Below are positions 23,558-34,304 of a stretch of DNA of 64,000 bases, one piece after another. The position numbers and the translations under genes were made by a program. The notes beneath the pieces are model-generated. The model made no database searches. It was not told the DNA's origin and was given only the letters and a program-made list of their open reading frames with translations. Source of the DNA: Platanthera guangdongensis. Its lineage: Eukaryota > Streptophyta > Magnoliopsida > Asparagales > Orchidaceae. Positions within the stretch are counted from its first letter, which is position 1; every line of letters starts with the position of its first letter. The stretch covers positions 27,294,390 through 27,358,389 of the forward strand of contig CM077151.1 in NCBI GenBank assembly GCA_039583875.1. Direction: 5' to 3'.

Positions 23558-24124
23558 GTGAAGGACCTGTCGGATCATGAGGATCCGTTCTGCGATGCGC
23601 TGGTCATCCAGACGGTCATCGAAGGCTACACCGTCTCTCGGATCTTGGTTGACAACGGAAGCTCCGTCAACGTCATTTTCAAGAAGGCGTTTGACGAGAT
23701 GAAGGTGGAGCCAAGGAGGGTGTTGGCCTCGGACGGACCCCTGTTCGGATTCTCAGGGGAGAGGAAGGAGGTCGAGGGTGGAGTGGGGCTCCAAGTAAAA
23801 TTAGGGGGAGTCTCAAGGAACCGCCAGTTCGTCATTGTTGACGCTCCAAGCAGCTACAACACTCTCTTCGGAAGGCCCCTCATCAGCGCCTTCCGTTGTG
23901 TGTCATCTTCCTTCCACCAATGCCTCAAGTTCAGCTTCGGAGGGATCCAGGTCAGAGTCAAGGGAGACTCCAGGATGGCAAGGCAGTGCTACGTCATGGC
24001 CGTCAACACCATCTCTTGGTTGGCCAAGGCAGAGGAGATGGAGAAGGTCATGAAGAGCTTGAGCAAGATGGAAGTGTCCAAGGAGAAGGAAGTGGAATAC
24101 GGCCATCATGCTCAGGCCCCCTGA
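23558..24124 (+). CDS. G1 aspartic protease domain
   Basis: An open frame of 188 residues with the retropepsin box ILVDNGSSVNVIF near residue 30, followed by FGFSGERKEVEGGVGLQVKL and YNTLFGRPLISAFR. The second blocks are the protease flap and the conserved GR-L end seen in Gypsy proteases. Asp-Asn-Gly in place of Asp-Thr/Ser-Gly is found in some Tat/Athila-type elements. The frame then stops at 24124, with no RT frame afterwards. Translation would depend on the broken upstream gag, so the listed start (first ATG, MKDLSDHEDPF) is not a natural start. Confidence 0.8.
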   Translation: MKDLSDHEDPFCDALVIQTVIEGYTVSRILVDNGSSVNVIFKKAFDEMKVEPRRVLASDGPLFGFSGERKEVEGGVGLQVKLGGVSRNRQFVIVDAPSSYNTLFGRPLISAFRCVSSSFHQCLKFSFGGIQVRVKGDSRMARQCYVMAVNTISWLAKAEEMEKVMKSLSKMEVSKEKEVEYGHHAQAP

Positions 24125-24269
24125 GGGTGCCTCGCCTTGCGATAGTTTTTTCCTTTTTCTTGTCTTACAACAAGTGCTACCCCTGACCAGCTGAGTCATG
24201 GGACCATGTAACTCATATTTTACCCATTTGAGGATGTAGGATGTGGTAAGGTTTGATTGAGATGTTTTG

Positions 24270-25430
24270 TCCCTTTGCTCCGATGATCATTCCGCGGTCA
24301 GGCTCTCACTAGCTGGCAGGGCAGGTTGATCTCTCGTGGTAGCCCAAGCCCTTTGCTGCGATGATGATTCCACGGTCAGGCTCTCACTAGCTGGTAGGGC
24401 AGGTTGATCTCTCGTGGTAGCCCAAGTCCTTTGCTCCGATGATGATTCCGCGGCCAGGCTCTCACTAGCTGGCCGGGCAGGTTGATCTCTCGTGGTAGCC
24501 CAAGTCCTTTGCTCCGATGATGATTCCGCGTCCAGGCTCTCACTAGCTGGCAGGGCAGGTTGATCTCTCGTGGTAGCCCAAGTTCCTTTGCTCCGATGAT
24601 GATTCCGCGGCCAGGCTCTCACTAGCTGGCAGGGCAGGTTGATCTCTCGTGGTAGCCCAAGTCCTTTGCTCCGATGATGATTCCGCGGTCAGGCTCTCAC
24701 TAGCTGGCAGGGCAGGTTGATCTCTCGTGGTAGCCCAATTCCTTTGCTCCGATGATGATTCCGCGGCAAGGCTCTTACTAGCTGGCAGGGCAGGTTGATC
24801 TCTCGTGGTAGCTCAAGTCTCTTTGCTCCGATGATGATTCAGCGGCCAAGCTCTCACTAGCTGGCAGGGCAGGTTGATCTCTCGTGGTAGCTCAAGTCCT
24901 TTGCTCCGATGATGATTCCACGGCCAGACTCTCACTAGCTGGCAGGGCAGGTTGATCTCTCGTGGTAGCCCAAGTCCTTTGCTCCGATGATGATTCCGCG
25001 ACCAACTTCTCACTAGCTGGCAGGGCAGGTTGATCTCTCGTGGTAGCACAAGTCCCTTTGCTCCGATGATGATTCCACAGTCAGGCTCTCACTAACTGGC
25101 AGGGCAGGATGATCTCTAGTGGGAGCCAAGTCCCTTACCCGAAGGAGGTCTCGCCACCCAGGCTCTCATAGCTGGCATGGCAGGTTGACCCCTCCGGGGG
25201 GTGAAGTGTCCTTTACCCGGAGAAGGTCTCGCCACCCAGACTCCCATAGCTGGCATGGCAGGTTGACCCCTCCGGGAGGTGAAGTGTTTTTTACCCGGAG
25301 GGGGTCTCGCCACCCAGGCTCCCATAGCTGACATGGCAGGTTGACCCCTCCGGAGGGTGAAGTGTTTTTTACCCGGAGGGGGTCTCGTCACCCAGGCTCC
25401 CATTAGCTGGCTTGACAAGTTGACCCCCCC
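24270..25430 (+). repeat. 78-bp tandem array inside G1
   Basis: About 15 consecutive units of 77-79 bases. Units 1-11 (to about 25110) share CTAGCTGGCAGGGCAGG, CTCGTGGTAGCCCAAG and TTTGCTCCGATGATGATTCC. Units 12-15 (about 25111-25430) keep the same length and the AGCTGGCATGGCAGGTTGA core but diverge in the second half (ACCCGGAGGGGGTCTCGCCA). The array therefore contains two subfamilies in one register. Antisense frames across it are repetitive and not genes. Confidence 0.95.
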
Positions 25431-25519
25431 TGGGCGAGGGCGAGTATTTTTCGGCTCTAAGAAGGCCGTTTCGCAAATACGGTGTGTTGGATGTTTCGTT
25501 CCGAGCTTGTGCCAACCTC

Positions 25520-25536
25520 AAAAAGAGCGGGGATTG
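25520..25536 (+). promoter_or_regulatory. G1 polypurine tract
   Basis: AAAAAGAGCGGGGATTG lies just before the 3' LTR; it is the expected primer region for plus-strand DNA synthesis. Confidence 0.75.
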
Positions 25537-26664
25537 TGTACAGCCCCGTATTCGCGAAGAGTGGGCCCCAAATAAGGCATGCACATTTTTAAGATTTTTG
25601 GAGATTTGACACTCTCGGTGGTCAATTTTGGCTCTAGCTTGGAAATATACTAGTAGGGGGAGGAAAAATTGGCCTCCCCGAAGGGCTCCTTTGTTGGGAG
25701 GCGGGTGCGGCAAGTTGGCTAGCACCCGCCCCGGCCTGTTGAGTTCGAGGTACGGGCGGGCGAGACGGTCGGCGGCCTGTTTCGCTCGGGAAGACTGCAG
25801 GCGGGTGAGACCGTCGCGACCTGGATCTCGTCCGGGCGGTCTGCTCGTAGGAGAGACCGCCGGCGGCCTGCTCGCGGGTGAGACCACAGCAGCCTGGTTC
25901 TCGCCCGGCGGCCTGCTCGCGGGCGAGACGGCCGGGGGCCGGTCTCGCGCGAGTAGCCTGCTCGTGGGAGAGACGGCCGGGGGCCAGTCTCGCGCGGGAG
26001 GCCTGCTCGCAGGCGAGACGGCCGGGGGCCGGTCTCACGCGAGAGGCCTTCTCGCGGGCGAGAAGGCCGAGGGCCGGTCTCGCGCGGGAGGCCTGCGCGC
26101 GGGCGAGACCGTCGCGTCCTAGTTCTCGCCCGGACGGCCTGCTCGCGGCGAGACGGCCGACGGCCTGGTCTCGCCCAAGCGGCCTGCCCGGCAGCCTGGA
26201 ATCGCCTCTGGTGTTTGGGGCAGGGGGTTGGCAGCGTGCTTTTTACCGTTGTGCCCCTGGGGGTGTTTTTACCTCTCTGCCCCCCGGCGTGGGTGTTTCC
26301 TATTGGCCCAAAGTCTATTTGTCTCAAGGGCATTCTGGTCATTTTACCCCCAGGACTTGGGAAAACTATAAATAGACCCCCTTGGGTGCCTTTGGGGAGG
26401 GACTTTTTCTGGCCTCCTCCTCCCTTAGCTTCTTCTTGGTAGAGTAGAGAGAGCTCTCCAAGGCGCCCTTCCTAGCCCTTTGGTAAGGGAGGGAAAGAGT
26501 TCTGGTGACCTTCCGGGTGTGTGGTGGGACCTCTGCGCTAGAGCCGAGGGTCTGTTCATAGTTTTCTAAGTCTCTGGTTCGTGACGTTCTCCCGAGTGTA
26601 GTAGGTGTGAGGTCACCCCTTTTTGGGACCCCGAACTCCACAGAGGCCATTTTTGACTTCAACA
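25537..26664 (+). repeat. G1 3' LTR
   Basis: 1128 bases. TATAAATA at 26367-26374. It differs from the 5' LTR mostly in the number and sequence of GCGAGAC-type repeats (about 25750-26170). Confidence 0.9.
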
Positions 26665-26732
26665 GCCGGGGTGTTGGGGCTGGTTTTATTGATGAAAATG
26701 AGAAGGTTTGTTAATCAAAAGTAACGTGTCGG
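26665..26732 (-). other. Copia-D linker fragment between G1 and E
   Basis: 68 bases, G/T-rich on the plus strand, separating two insertions. By position it belongs to the RT-integrase linker of Copia-D; nothing in the short sequence proves this. Confidence 0.4.
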
Positions 26733-28094
26733 TGTTGGGAAAAACGCTTATGATTTACCATAATAAATTCCTTTAAGTGATTTTACATCCTAGGTTTATT
26801 ACCCATGATGTATATAGAGGGTAATATATTCTTAGAAGTCTTAGAGTGTTATTGGTATAAAGGATATGAGAAAGACACACTGAATTTAAGAGAAAAGTCA
26901 TGAAATGCCAATATACGCTGACTAGAAGTCAATGCAACTTTGACTAAAAATCAACGTTACTTAAGTACAAGTCAGAGTAACTAAACATGATAAGTCGACA
27001 TTAACTAAATGATCAAGTTAACACATACTTTGATATGAAATTGACGGAACGTCGATTACAGAACTTAATTGACAGAATGAAGCCAGAATTCCATGCTACG
27101 TCTATATGAACTCGATGTTACGTCGATTAATCTTCTAAACAAGAATTATTTTGAGGATTAAATCAAAATTGCTTCAAGAAAAGTTTGGTTGTTATAACTA
27201 ATTCTTAGAGATGTTGAATGAGGTTGCTTCATAGAGATGTTGAATGAGGTTGCTTCATAGAGAGAGAGACATGAAAAAAGGAACAACAATGATCATTATA
27301 TCAACATCAGATCAAAGTTTTGAGAGATAGATTTCGACAGAGGATTATAGGAAGATTATCATTTGAATTTAAAGTTCTTCCTTGAATTACTCGATCATCA
27401 TCTTGTTGTTGAATCTGCAGAGAATTAGTTCTTCATCTTTTCAAGATCAAATCAATTGTTGCATCAGATTAAGTGGAGATTAAAGATAAATTTAGATTAA
27501 AGGCTTATAATCTTTTAGATTTTTTATTCAAAGATTCATCAGGTTACTGATTTCAGATTCAATAAGTGTCATTCAATCCTTAGGATTCTATTGAGAGGAC
27601 TCGTCAAGAAAATTATTATATCCATAAATCTTCAATAGTTTTCTGATTTAATTATTATTTTCAGTTTGTGAACAGAGTTTTGAGAATCTCTCTTCAAAGG
27701 ATTTATTTAGAGGTTCTGAGAGTCTCCTTGAGAAAAGACTCAGCTTGTATTGGTTCAAGATCTTCTTATCAAAAGATCTGGTGTTTGGTTCTAAGTGTCT
27801 CTTGATCAAAAGACTCGGATACTGTGATAGTACTTTCCTATCAAAGGGTAGAAGAGTGGATGTACCGAGATTTTAGGAATCCGCTATAGTTTTGTGTCTT
27901 TTGTGATTTTATATTTATTATTGTTTATCTTATTGTCGTGATGTGATTTTATTTATCTGCACTTATTTCTGGTTGATAGCCGATGTACATGCAAATTTTG
28001 TAAATTATTCTTAGTATTTGAAATAATATTTTAATCTATATTCATCCCCCCTAGAGAAAACTCTGAGGTATTTAGTAACTGTTCTCTCATTTCA
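26733..28094 (+). repeat. E 5' LTR
   Basis: 1362 bases, AT-rich, with a duplicated GAGATGTTGAATGAGGTTGC (27205-27255). Aligned by eye with 34305-35221 from ATTGCTTCAA onward. Confidence 0.82.
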
Positions 28095-28096
28095 AT

Positions 28097-28108
28097 TAGT
28101 ATCAGAGG
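28097..28108 (+). promoter_or_regulatory. E primer binding site (iMet-like)
   Basis: TAGTATCAGAGG, two bases after the LTR; two mismatches to TGGTATCAGAGC. Confidence 0.7.
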
Positions 28109-28284
28109 GAGGTTGTTCATTAAAAGGTTACTTTAGAGAAGATTAATCGATAAAAGGTAACACTTTGATCAAAAGATTATATCAGTTGCATCAGTATATT
28201 TTTTTTTCAAAAATATCTTCAAATACATTCAAATGATTTACATCTATTAGACCACCAGTTTGTAATCATGAAAAGTTTACACTC

Positions 28285-28573
28285 TTAGTGCCTCCGCCCG
28301 TCCGGTCGTCACCCTTTTAGGGGGTAGCTTTTCTGCCGCTCCCTGTTGGGCGTCCGTGGAAAGGAGAAGGCTGCCTAGGTTGGACGGCCCTTTGGCCGCC
28401 CAACCTGGGTAGTTTTTTCTTCTTGGCGGGTGACGGCTTGGCTGCCTGTCTCCCCCCCCCCCATAATGGAGGGTAGGGTTGTCCGCCCCTAGCCGTGGGT
28501 GCCTCGCCCCGGTTGCTCCTCCCACACAGGAGGAGCGGTTATTTTTTCGGCAAGTGCGGTTTTTTTTCCTGGT
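28285..28573. other. GC-rich block of hairpins each followed by a T-run
   Basis: Abrupt change from AT-rich E sequence to GC-rich DNA. A 16-bp inverted repeat (CCTAGGTTGGACGGCC with GGCCGCCCAACCTGGG, 28374-28408) is followed by TAGTTTTTT. A second (GCTCCTCC with GGAGGAGC, about 28513-28535) is followed by TTATTTTTT. No coding signal. The 107-residue minus frame here has no recognisable domain. The block lies between E leader sequence and a truncated Gypsy pol end. Confidence 0.6.
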
Positions 28574-28830
28574 GCGTATGATGTTTTTCACGTCAGGCAA
28601 TTGCAGAAATGTGTGTTAAGCGACAGGCATGTTCTTGATTTTGCGCCCTAGTTGGAGCCTGACCTTTCTTATATGGAGGTGCATGTTCGTGTTTTGGATA
28701 TTCAAGATCGGATATTGCGAAGGAAGATAATACCGATAGTTAAAGTTTGTGGTGGAACCAAGACGTGGAAAACACGACTTGGGAGTTGAAGTCAGCTATG
28801 AAAGAGTATCATTCTCATCTATTCTCCTGA
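28574..28830 (+). pseudogene. Gypsy-F pol C-terminal remnant
   Basis: End of a Ty3/gypsy polyprotein: AYDVFHVRQLQKCVLSDRHV, EPDLSYMEVHVRVLD, then after one frameshift WWNQDVENTTWELKSAM and HSHLFS-stop (28828-28830). These are the integrase C-terminal blocks (xHNVFHVSxLRK, PVxILDxxxxxLRxKxIPxVKVxW, EATWExE). There is an in-frame TAG after DFAP. Everything upstream of 28574 is missing, cut at the hairpin block. Confidence 0.88.
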
Positions 28831-28900
28831 TATTTTGGCAAGTGTTTCCTATGTTTGCATATGATTGCTTTTATTCTGTATGAGGTTTGGTTTTACTTAT

Positions 28901-29606
28901 TGTTGAAACTAGTAACTCGACTCCACCTAGAGTTCGAACTTGAAGTTGCAGCACACACCTACTCTTCTTGAACCACTCTCTCGACGTGAGTCACATGATC
29001 AGAAACAGACCGATGGTCTCAGCTCAGAGGTCCCACCTCTTACCCGGAAGAATCAGATGTTCTCCCCCTCCCTAGCCAATGCTGAGCTAGGTGCCTCTGA
29101 GGAAGAAGATGGAAAGGTTCAACAACTTTTTCAAGGCACCTTATCGGTCTATTTATAGGTCTCTGAGTTTGATCTGCTAATAACCATACTGAACCGACCT
29201 GAAATTACCAAAACACCCTGGGTTGGGTCTGCCAATAGCCAAACTCCACTGTTCTGAAGGGCTATACGCAGACCACCAAGGGCAAAAGGGTAAAATTACC
29301 TGGGTTAGAAGAGTAAAATCTCTCTTGGGAGTAAGAAGGTAAAAACACCTTTTTCCTATATGGCGAGTGGGGAAATGACCGGCGGGCGAGACGAGCTTAC
29401 CTGCTCGTCTCGCAGGTCTCCCGCCTTACGAGAGCCATTTCGCCCTCAAGGGCCAGCCCGTGCCGCGACGGACGTCTCGCCTACCCCGCCGAGCCCCGTC
29501 TCGCCTCCGACGAGTGGACCACATGGTCCCACTCGCTCTTTAGTTCCTCTCGCCAGCTTTTCCGCTCTGATACTTGAGCCGCCTCCCTCGAGCCCAATGT
29601 TGTACA
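28901..29606 (-). mobile_element. Solo LTR of the G1 Gypsy family
   Basis: 706 bases, minus strand TGTACAACATTG...AGTTTCAACA, with perfect 5-bp duplications CTTAT (28896-28900 and 29607-29611). The TATA box lies on the minus strand at 29150-29157. It contains GGCGAGACGAGC-type repeats near 29380-29550 like the G1 LTRs. It is inserted in the 3' untranslated region of Gypsy-F, between pol and the polypurine tract. Confidence 0.92.
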
Positions 29607-29611
29607 CTTAT

Positions 29612-32304
29612 GTTAAGTTTTGGGACAAAACTTTTTTTTAGGAGAGGTGGCTGTAATGCCCCTGATTTTTTTTTCAGTAATTGTTTTGATTCCTATAGTA
29701 GCGTAATTTTGACGTCAGAGCATTATGTTAATGCATGTTTGGCTTGTGCTGTGGTTAGAGCGTGGTTTGCTCTTTGAGTTTTTCTGTGTGGCTGAGTTTA
29801 GCCTGTTTGCAAGATTCCCTTGCGAGTTGCGTCTATTTTGGTGACTCGGTGGAGCCTTTTGGGAAATGTTTGTATTTTGGCTTCGGGAGGTGTTTTCCCG
29901 AGTTTTGTTTGTCGAATTTGAGTTTTGACTTCGTCATTGGATTCGTAGCATCGATATTTAGCTACGGTGCGAATTTCGTCAAATTCTGAGTTGTTATGGA
30001 CTTCAGATGTGTTTTGGAAACTATTAATATTTATTGTGTTGTATAATGAATTGATTATTATAATTATTATATTTATATATATATATATACACGATATAAT
30101 CAAAAACCCTACCCCCGTACTGTTCATTATCTTCCCCTACCCGACGACGGATTTCATTTCGCGAAATAAGGAGGCGCGCGGCGGACGAAGCTTTCGGCCG
30201 ACGATTTCGGGTGATTAGGTGGTCGGTTTCGTCGATTGATAGGAGATTTGGAAAGCCCTTGGCGAGGGCTTCACGATCGTGGTAAGATCTTCCCATTTCC
30301 CTGATTTTTGTACGTTATGGTTTGAGATTTTGACCTTCTTTCTCCTTCAAAAGTTTCAGGAAATGTTGCTTAGGGCTTTCTAGTTTCTACGACCGATCCT
30401 TGAAGCGGCGCGAGTGGGCGACGTTTCTCCAGATTTTTGAGGCAAGTGGATTCCCCCCCCCCTTGCTTGTTCGTTTTTTACTTGATCTTTTTTTCTTTCT
30501 TAGAGAATAGGAGTAGTATAAGAAGCATGAAAGGATTCCTCTAGGTTAGATCTTGATTTTCCTCCAAACCATAGGAATTAGGAAAAATCTGAGAAAATTA
30601 AAATTCGGCGTGTATCGAGTGTCCATTCGTCGAGTATCATTGGGTTTAGGTAGGGAATTTTCACTGATTTACGATATTAGCCTAAGTAGAATTCGGCGGG
30701 TATCGAGTAGGAATTCGGCGAGTATCGCCGAATTTAGGCTAAGTCATATTCGGCGAATATCGCTGAATTAGTGAAGTCATATTCGGCGAGTATCGCAGGT
30801 TAGTCGAATGCAGTTCGACGAACGTCGAGTGCCGTTCGTCGAGTATCGCCGGATTTTGCAATTTTCGCCTAGTGTTGAGAGATTCGTCGAATATCGAGTA
30901 TGCTTGAGTTTCGTCGGGTATAGTCGCCGAATTTGCTGGGACTTAGAATTTTTCTTGCCGTTTTTGTCCAATCCGGCGGGTTTAGTCCTTAGGTTGGTTT
31001 TAGGACTGTTTTAGTTTATCTTAAGGTTTAAACTTGGGTTTCGGGTAGGTTTTGATGTTTCTTCGACTATGAAGGTTGGCAGTGGATAAAGGACCACCAA
31101 CTGGACATCAGTTGTGGATCATTGCACTTGGCGGATGCTTGATCTCTGTTTTTTTAGAACTGTATGTTTGGGTTTGGACAAGTGTCCACCACCGCAGGGC
31201 CTCTGTATTTTTGAGATATTTGGGCTTGGGAGCCTGGTTTGGGACAATTAGCCACCGACTCCGCCCAGTTGATTTTGCCGAGTGTTAATGATTCACATTT
31301 TATTCGAGTTGTTCTATGCTCAGTTTGTCTCTTAGTTCAATCTATGCTTTTTATGTCAATACTTGTAGATATTGCTGAAGCATGGCTTCATTCCGCACTT
31401 GGTGCATTTGTTCAATTGACTCATTTACTACTGATTTTACTGTACTTATAATTATTTGGTTATCCAGCCGTGGTCTTCAGCATTTTGTACTCGGGTTTAG
31501 TAAACTCATCTCTTACTTTGCACTTTTTATCTGATTACTTTCCATTGCCACTTGTATTTTTCATGGTGAGGTGTTCTTCTTTTTAATGTCTCGGGTTCAG
31601 GGTCGTAGCCAGTTGAGCGGCTAAGTTTGGGGGCTTGCCAGTAGACTGCTTGTTGCAGGAGTTTTCCTTACCCTTGTGAGGCATTTTTCTTAGGCTGTTT
31701 ACTTTAGTACAAACATACATGCTCACCAGTGGATTCATGTCAGGTTGTTGGCGCTCACTGGTGGTTTTTTTTTTGAAATGATGTGTACTTTGTTAAGCCG
31801 CCGTGTTGCCTGTTTTTTGTGGTTATTTATACTTGCTTTCTGGGAAGGCTTTATGCTAGGTTGCATGTTAGGTATTTTAACTTACAAACTCTATTATTAG
31901 TACTTCATATTTGTCATCTCTTTCAAAATTAAAACACTACATTCTAGTTAGTATAAAGACATTTTCTATACCTATTATAAATTTAGACTCCTGCATAGCG
32001 TGAGTTGTCCTTCGGGGATGGTTAGACTCATGTAGGATGTTAAAATCAATTTAATCAAAGTATTTTCCGCAGCATATAACTATATTTTTAATCGTGAACT
32101 AGTTGAACCACTAAGCCAAGAGATACGACTAACATCTTAACTTAACTGGATTTTTCTTAAATAACTCAGTAATCTTCCAGAAAGTGTTTATTTGTGGTCT
32201 CGCCTGAATGTCTGCAGTTATCCCCTGCCAACGTGGCATCATGAAGCGTGTTTTCTCCTTACTCTGATATACCCTTTTATGCGGAGAAAATGCGGGTTGT
32301 GACA
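29612..32304 (+). mobile_element. Gypsy-F 3' end: polypurine tract and long LTR
   Basis: TTTTGGGACAAAAC then GGAGAGGTGG (29641-29650) is the standard pre-LTR sequence of Del/Tekay-type chromoviruses. The LTR runs from 29652 (TGTAATGCCCCTGA) to about 32304 (GGGTTGTGACA), 2.65 kb, a length typical of that group. It includes AT microsatellite sequence near 30075-30090 and several copies of ATTCGGCGAGTATCG between 30600 and 30900. The right edge is my best reading, with no matching target duplication found. No gene is seen in it. Confidence 0.72.
30600..30940 (+). repeat. Degenerate ATTCGGCGAGTATCG repeats in the F LTR
   Basis: At least eight variants of TTCGGCGAGTATCG or TTCGTCGAGTATCG occur at irregular 20-40 base spacing, producing arginine/serine-rich frames on both strands that are not genes. 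Confidence 0.75.
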
Positions 32305-34039
32305 CGGTGGCGGTTTCATCTTTCGCGCATATATGACAATCTGTGTGCTCTAAACGGAGTGTTCCTATTCGTCCGTCCGGTAGTTACCGGGTAAATTTAC
32401 TGGCTTGCCCCTCTCGAAATCTAAAAATATCCCCCTTCCTATTCATTTTCATCTCTTCCTCGGACAAAAAATACTCCTACGGATTTTATCTCTCCTCTCT
32501 CCTTCTCCTACGATTTCCTCTCTTCACCGCTTCCCTTCCTTGCATGATTTCATGTACGCCCCTTACGTGTGCACTCCTGCGCGTGCTTATTCCACGCGCG
32601 CCCCCGTGCGCCCCTTCCGTGTGCGTTCTTGCGCGCGCCTCTTCCTTGAGCTCTCCTAACACGCGCCTCTTCCTTGTGTGCTCCTGTGCACGTATCTTCC
32701 TTGCATGCTCCCGTGAGCGTCTCTTCCTTGCGCGCTCCCGCGTGTGCTGCCTTCTAGCGCTTCGTGCGCTCTTCGCCAGCAAGCGCTCCGCACGCTTTTC
32801 TCCAGCAAGCGCTCAGCGCGCTCTCTGCCAACTAGCGCTCTGTGCGCTCTCGTCTAGCAAGCGCCCCTCGCTCTCGTATAGCAAGCGCCCCACGCGCTCT
32901 CCTCCAGCAAGCACCCCACGCGCTCTCCGCCAGCAAGCACCATGTGCGCTCTCCTCCAGCAAGCGCTCTGCGCGCTCTCCTGCAGCAAGTGCCCCGCGCG
33001 CTCTCCTCCAGCAAGCGCTCTGCGCACTCTCCTCCAGCAAGTGCTTCACACGCTCTCTGCCAACAAGCGCTTCGTGTGCTTTCCTCAACCAAGTGTGCCT
33101 TCGCGCTCTGCCGTCAAGATCGTCTAAGAGCGCCACCGAGCGCTCTGTCGTCAATGTTGTCTAAGCACGCCTTCGCGCGCTCCGCCGGGACCACCTTGTC
33201 TCCTCAATGTCAGCAGACCAAGCCTGCTAGAGCACCCAAAGTTTGTGTGCTTCGCACAGCTAGCAATTTACGACAGTAATTTCAGAGCCCTCCAAAGACA
33301 GCTCAACTGCAGCCCGACACGCAGAATGCTCCGCATTCCTAGCACCCTCGACTCAGCAGCAAGCTCGTCGGACAACATCAAGTCTGCCACTCCAAACTCC
33401 ACTAAGCGTAACAAGGGACAAACCACAGAGGATAAGGCGCGTGAAGCGCGCCGTCCGAGCTTCCAAGCCCTTGACGCCAGAACGCAAAAAAGCTGCTCCC
33501 GCCTTCAAGTTAAAGTCAAAGACCTCAAAGCCTCCACAAGCACGAAGCTCCTAATTGCAGTGGGAAACAGTTATAGCTCCCTGAAGGGTGGTCTGTCACC
33601 CTTCAAGCACAACTCTCTCTCTCAAATTGTAACGAGAGGCGGTCTGTCTCCCTCGACTTCTTCAAAGAAGCTCTATACAACACCCAACAAATAGTGGAGA
33701 TTTAGCCGACACAGATTCGACCATGTGATTTTTCACCCGGTTGAAGGGTTTTCTATGTTAAAAAAATTGTCTTGCCAGCTTTTCTTTTCTTGTAACCGTT
33801 TGCGCGCTTGACCGACCTGAATTAAGACGGTTCAATTTAGTCTGGTTTATCGGAACTTTGAGCGATCTGCAATAATAATAGTAATAAATGTATTTTAACA
33901 TTGATGAATTTTCCTTATTACAGTAAAACGAATGCATGTGAGGAAGCAATGATTGTAGGCTGGGGGAACTGAATTTATTTTGAGTAATTATTCTTTAAAG
34001 CATGTTGAAGTACAAATTATTCTAAGAAATTTAAAATTT
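32305..34039. other. Unassigned segment with two minisatellites and a Copia-LTR-like hairpin
   Basis: Non-coding apart from repeat-driven frames. 32305-32559 is plain sequence; 32560-33110 is minisatellite. 33722-33760 reads GTGATTTTTCACCCG...GGGTTTTCTATGTTAAAAA, matching the hairpin motif of the Copia-D LTR (1772-1801, opposite strand). Part of this segment may therefore be an LTR of another Copia element. 33760-34039 shows nothing I can name. Confidence 0.45.
32560..33110. repeat. Two adjacent minisatellites, about 27-bp and 26-bp units
   Basis: First array (about 32640-32765): units built on TCTTCCTTGCGCGCTCCCG. Second array (about 32777-33110): about 13 units built on CAGCAAGCGC and GCGCTCTCCTC with variation in between. 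A 273-residue plus-strand frame (32343-33164) runs across both and reads as Ser/Ala/Lys/Arg repeats; it is a by-product of the repeats. Confidence 0.85.
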
Positions 34040-34304
34040 ATTATTTGCCACTATTTGAAACCGTGGCAAATAGTTTTTTAAAAAATTGCAAGTTTAATAT
34101 TAACCATGGTTTCAAACTGTGGCTAATAAGTGAATTATTTATTACAACTACAATCCGTGGCAAGTAGGTCATTTAACGGTTACTTAAAGCTCTCTAGCCA
34201 CAGTTTTTTCCCGTGGCTAGACCATGACTAAAGCTCTCTAGCCACAGTTTTGGACTTTTTGTCAGGGCAATTTGCCCAGCCCAAAAGTCTATTTTCTTGT
34301 AGTG
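34040..34304. mobile_element. CACTA-type fragment, right end
   Basis: Ends TTTTCTTGTAGTG (34292-34304), the complement of CACTACAAGAAAA, and holds several GCCACGG/CCGTGGC words like the MITE at 15468-16146. The left terminus is not found. It sits exactly where the E 3' LTR loses its first part, so it either landed in that LTR or replaced its start. Confidence 0.65.

Larger units (their letters stand above)
20758..26664 (+). mobile_element. G1: non-autonomous Gypsy element (gag-protease only) with internal tandem array
   Basis: LTRs at 20758-21933 and 25537-26664 (TGTACA...TTCAACA) flank 3.6 kb. Flanks GTCGG (20753-20757) and GCCGG (26665-26669) look like a target duplication with one mismatch. 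The order is gag, CX2-type knuckle remnant, aspartic protease, then about fifteen 78-bp repeats, then a polypurine tract. No reverse transcriptase, RNase H or integrase is present in any frame. This matches the published class of terminal-repeat retrotransposons with a GAG domain (TR-GAG), and the tandem array recalls the hypervariable 3' regions of Tat-lineage elements. The lineage is inferred from the protease and gag motifs. Confidence 0.88.

Noticed and set aside
24270..25430. CRISPR-like look of regular repeats
   Set aside because: Units are contiguous 78-bp copies with no unique spacers, inside a plant retrotransposon.
28285..28573. Bacterial contamination suggested by terminator-like hairpins
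   Set aside because: No bacterial coding sequence; the block is embedded in plant retrotransposon sequence on both sides, so contamination is unlikely.
32343..33164. 273-residue plus-strand frame and matching antisense frames
   Set aside because: Driven by 26- and 27-base minisatellite units; Ser/Ala/Lys/Arg repeats only, open on both strands at once.
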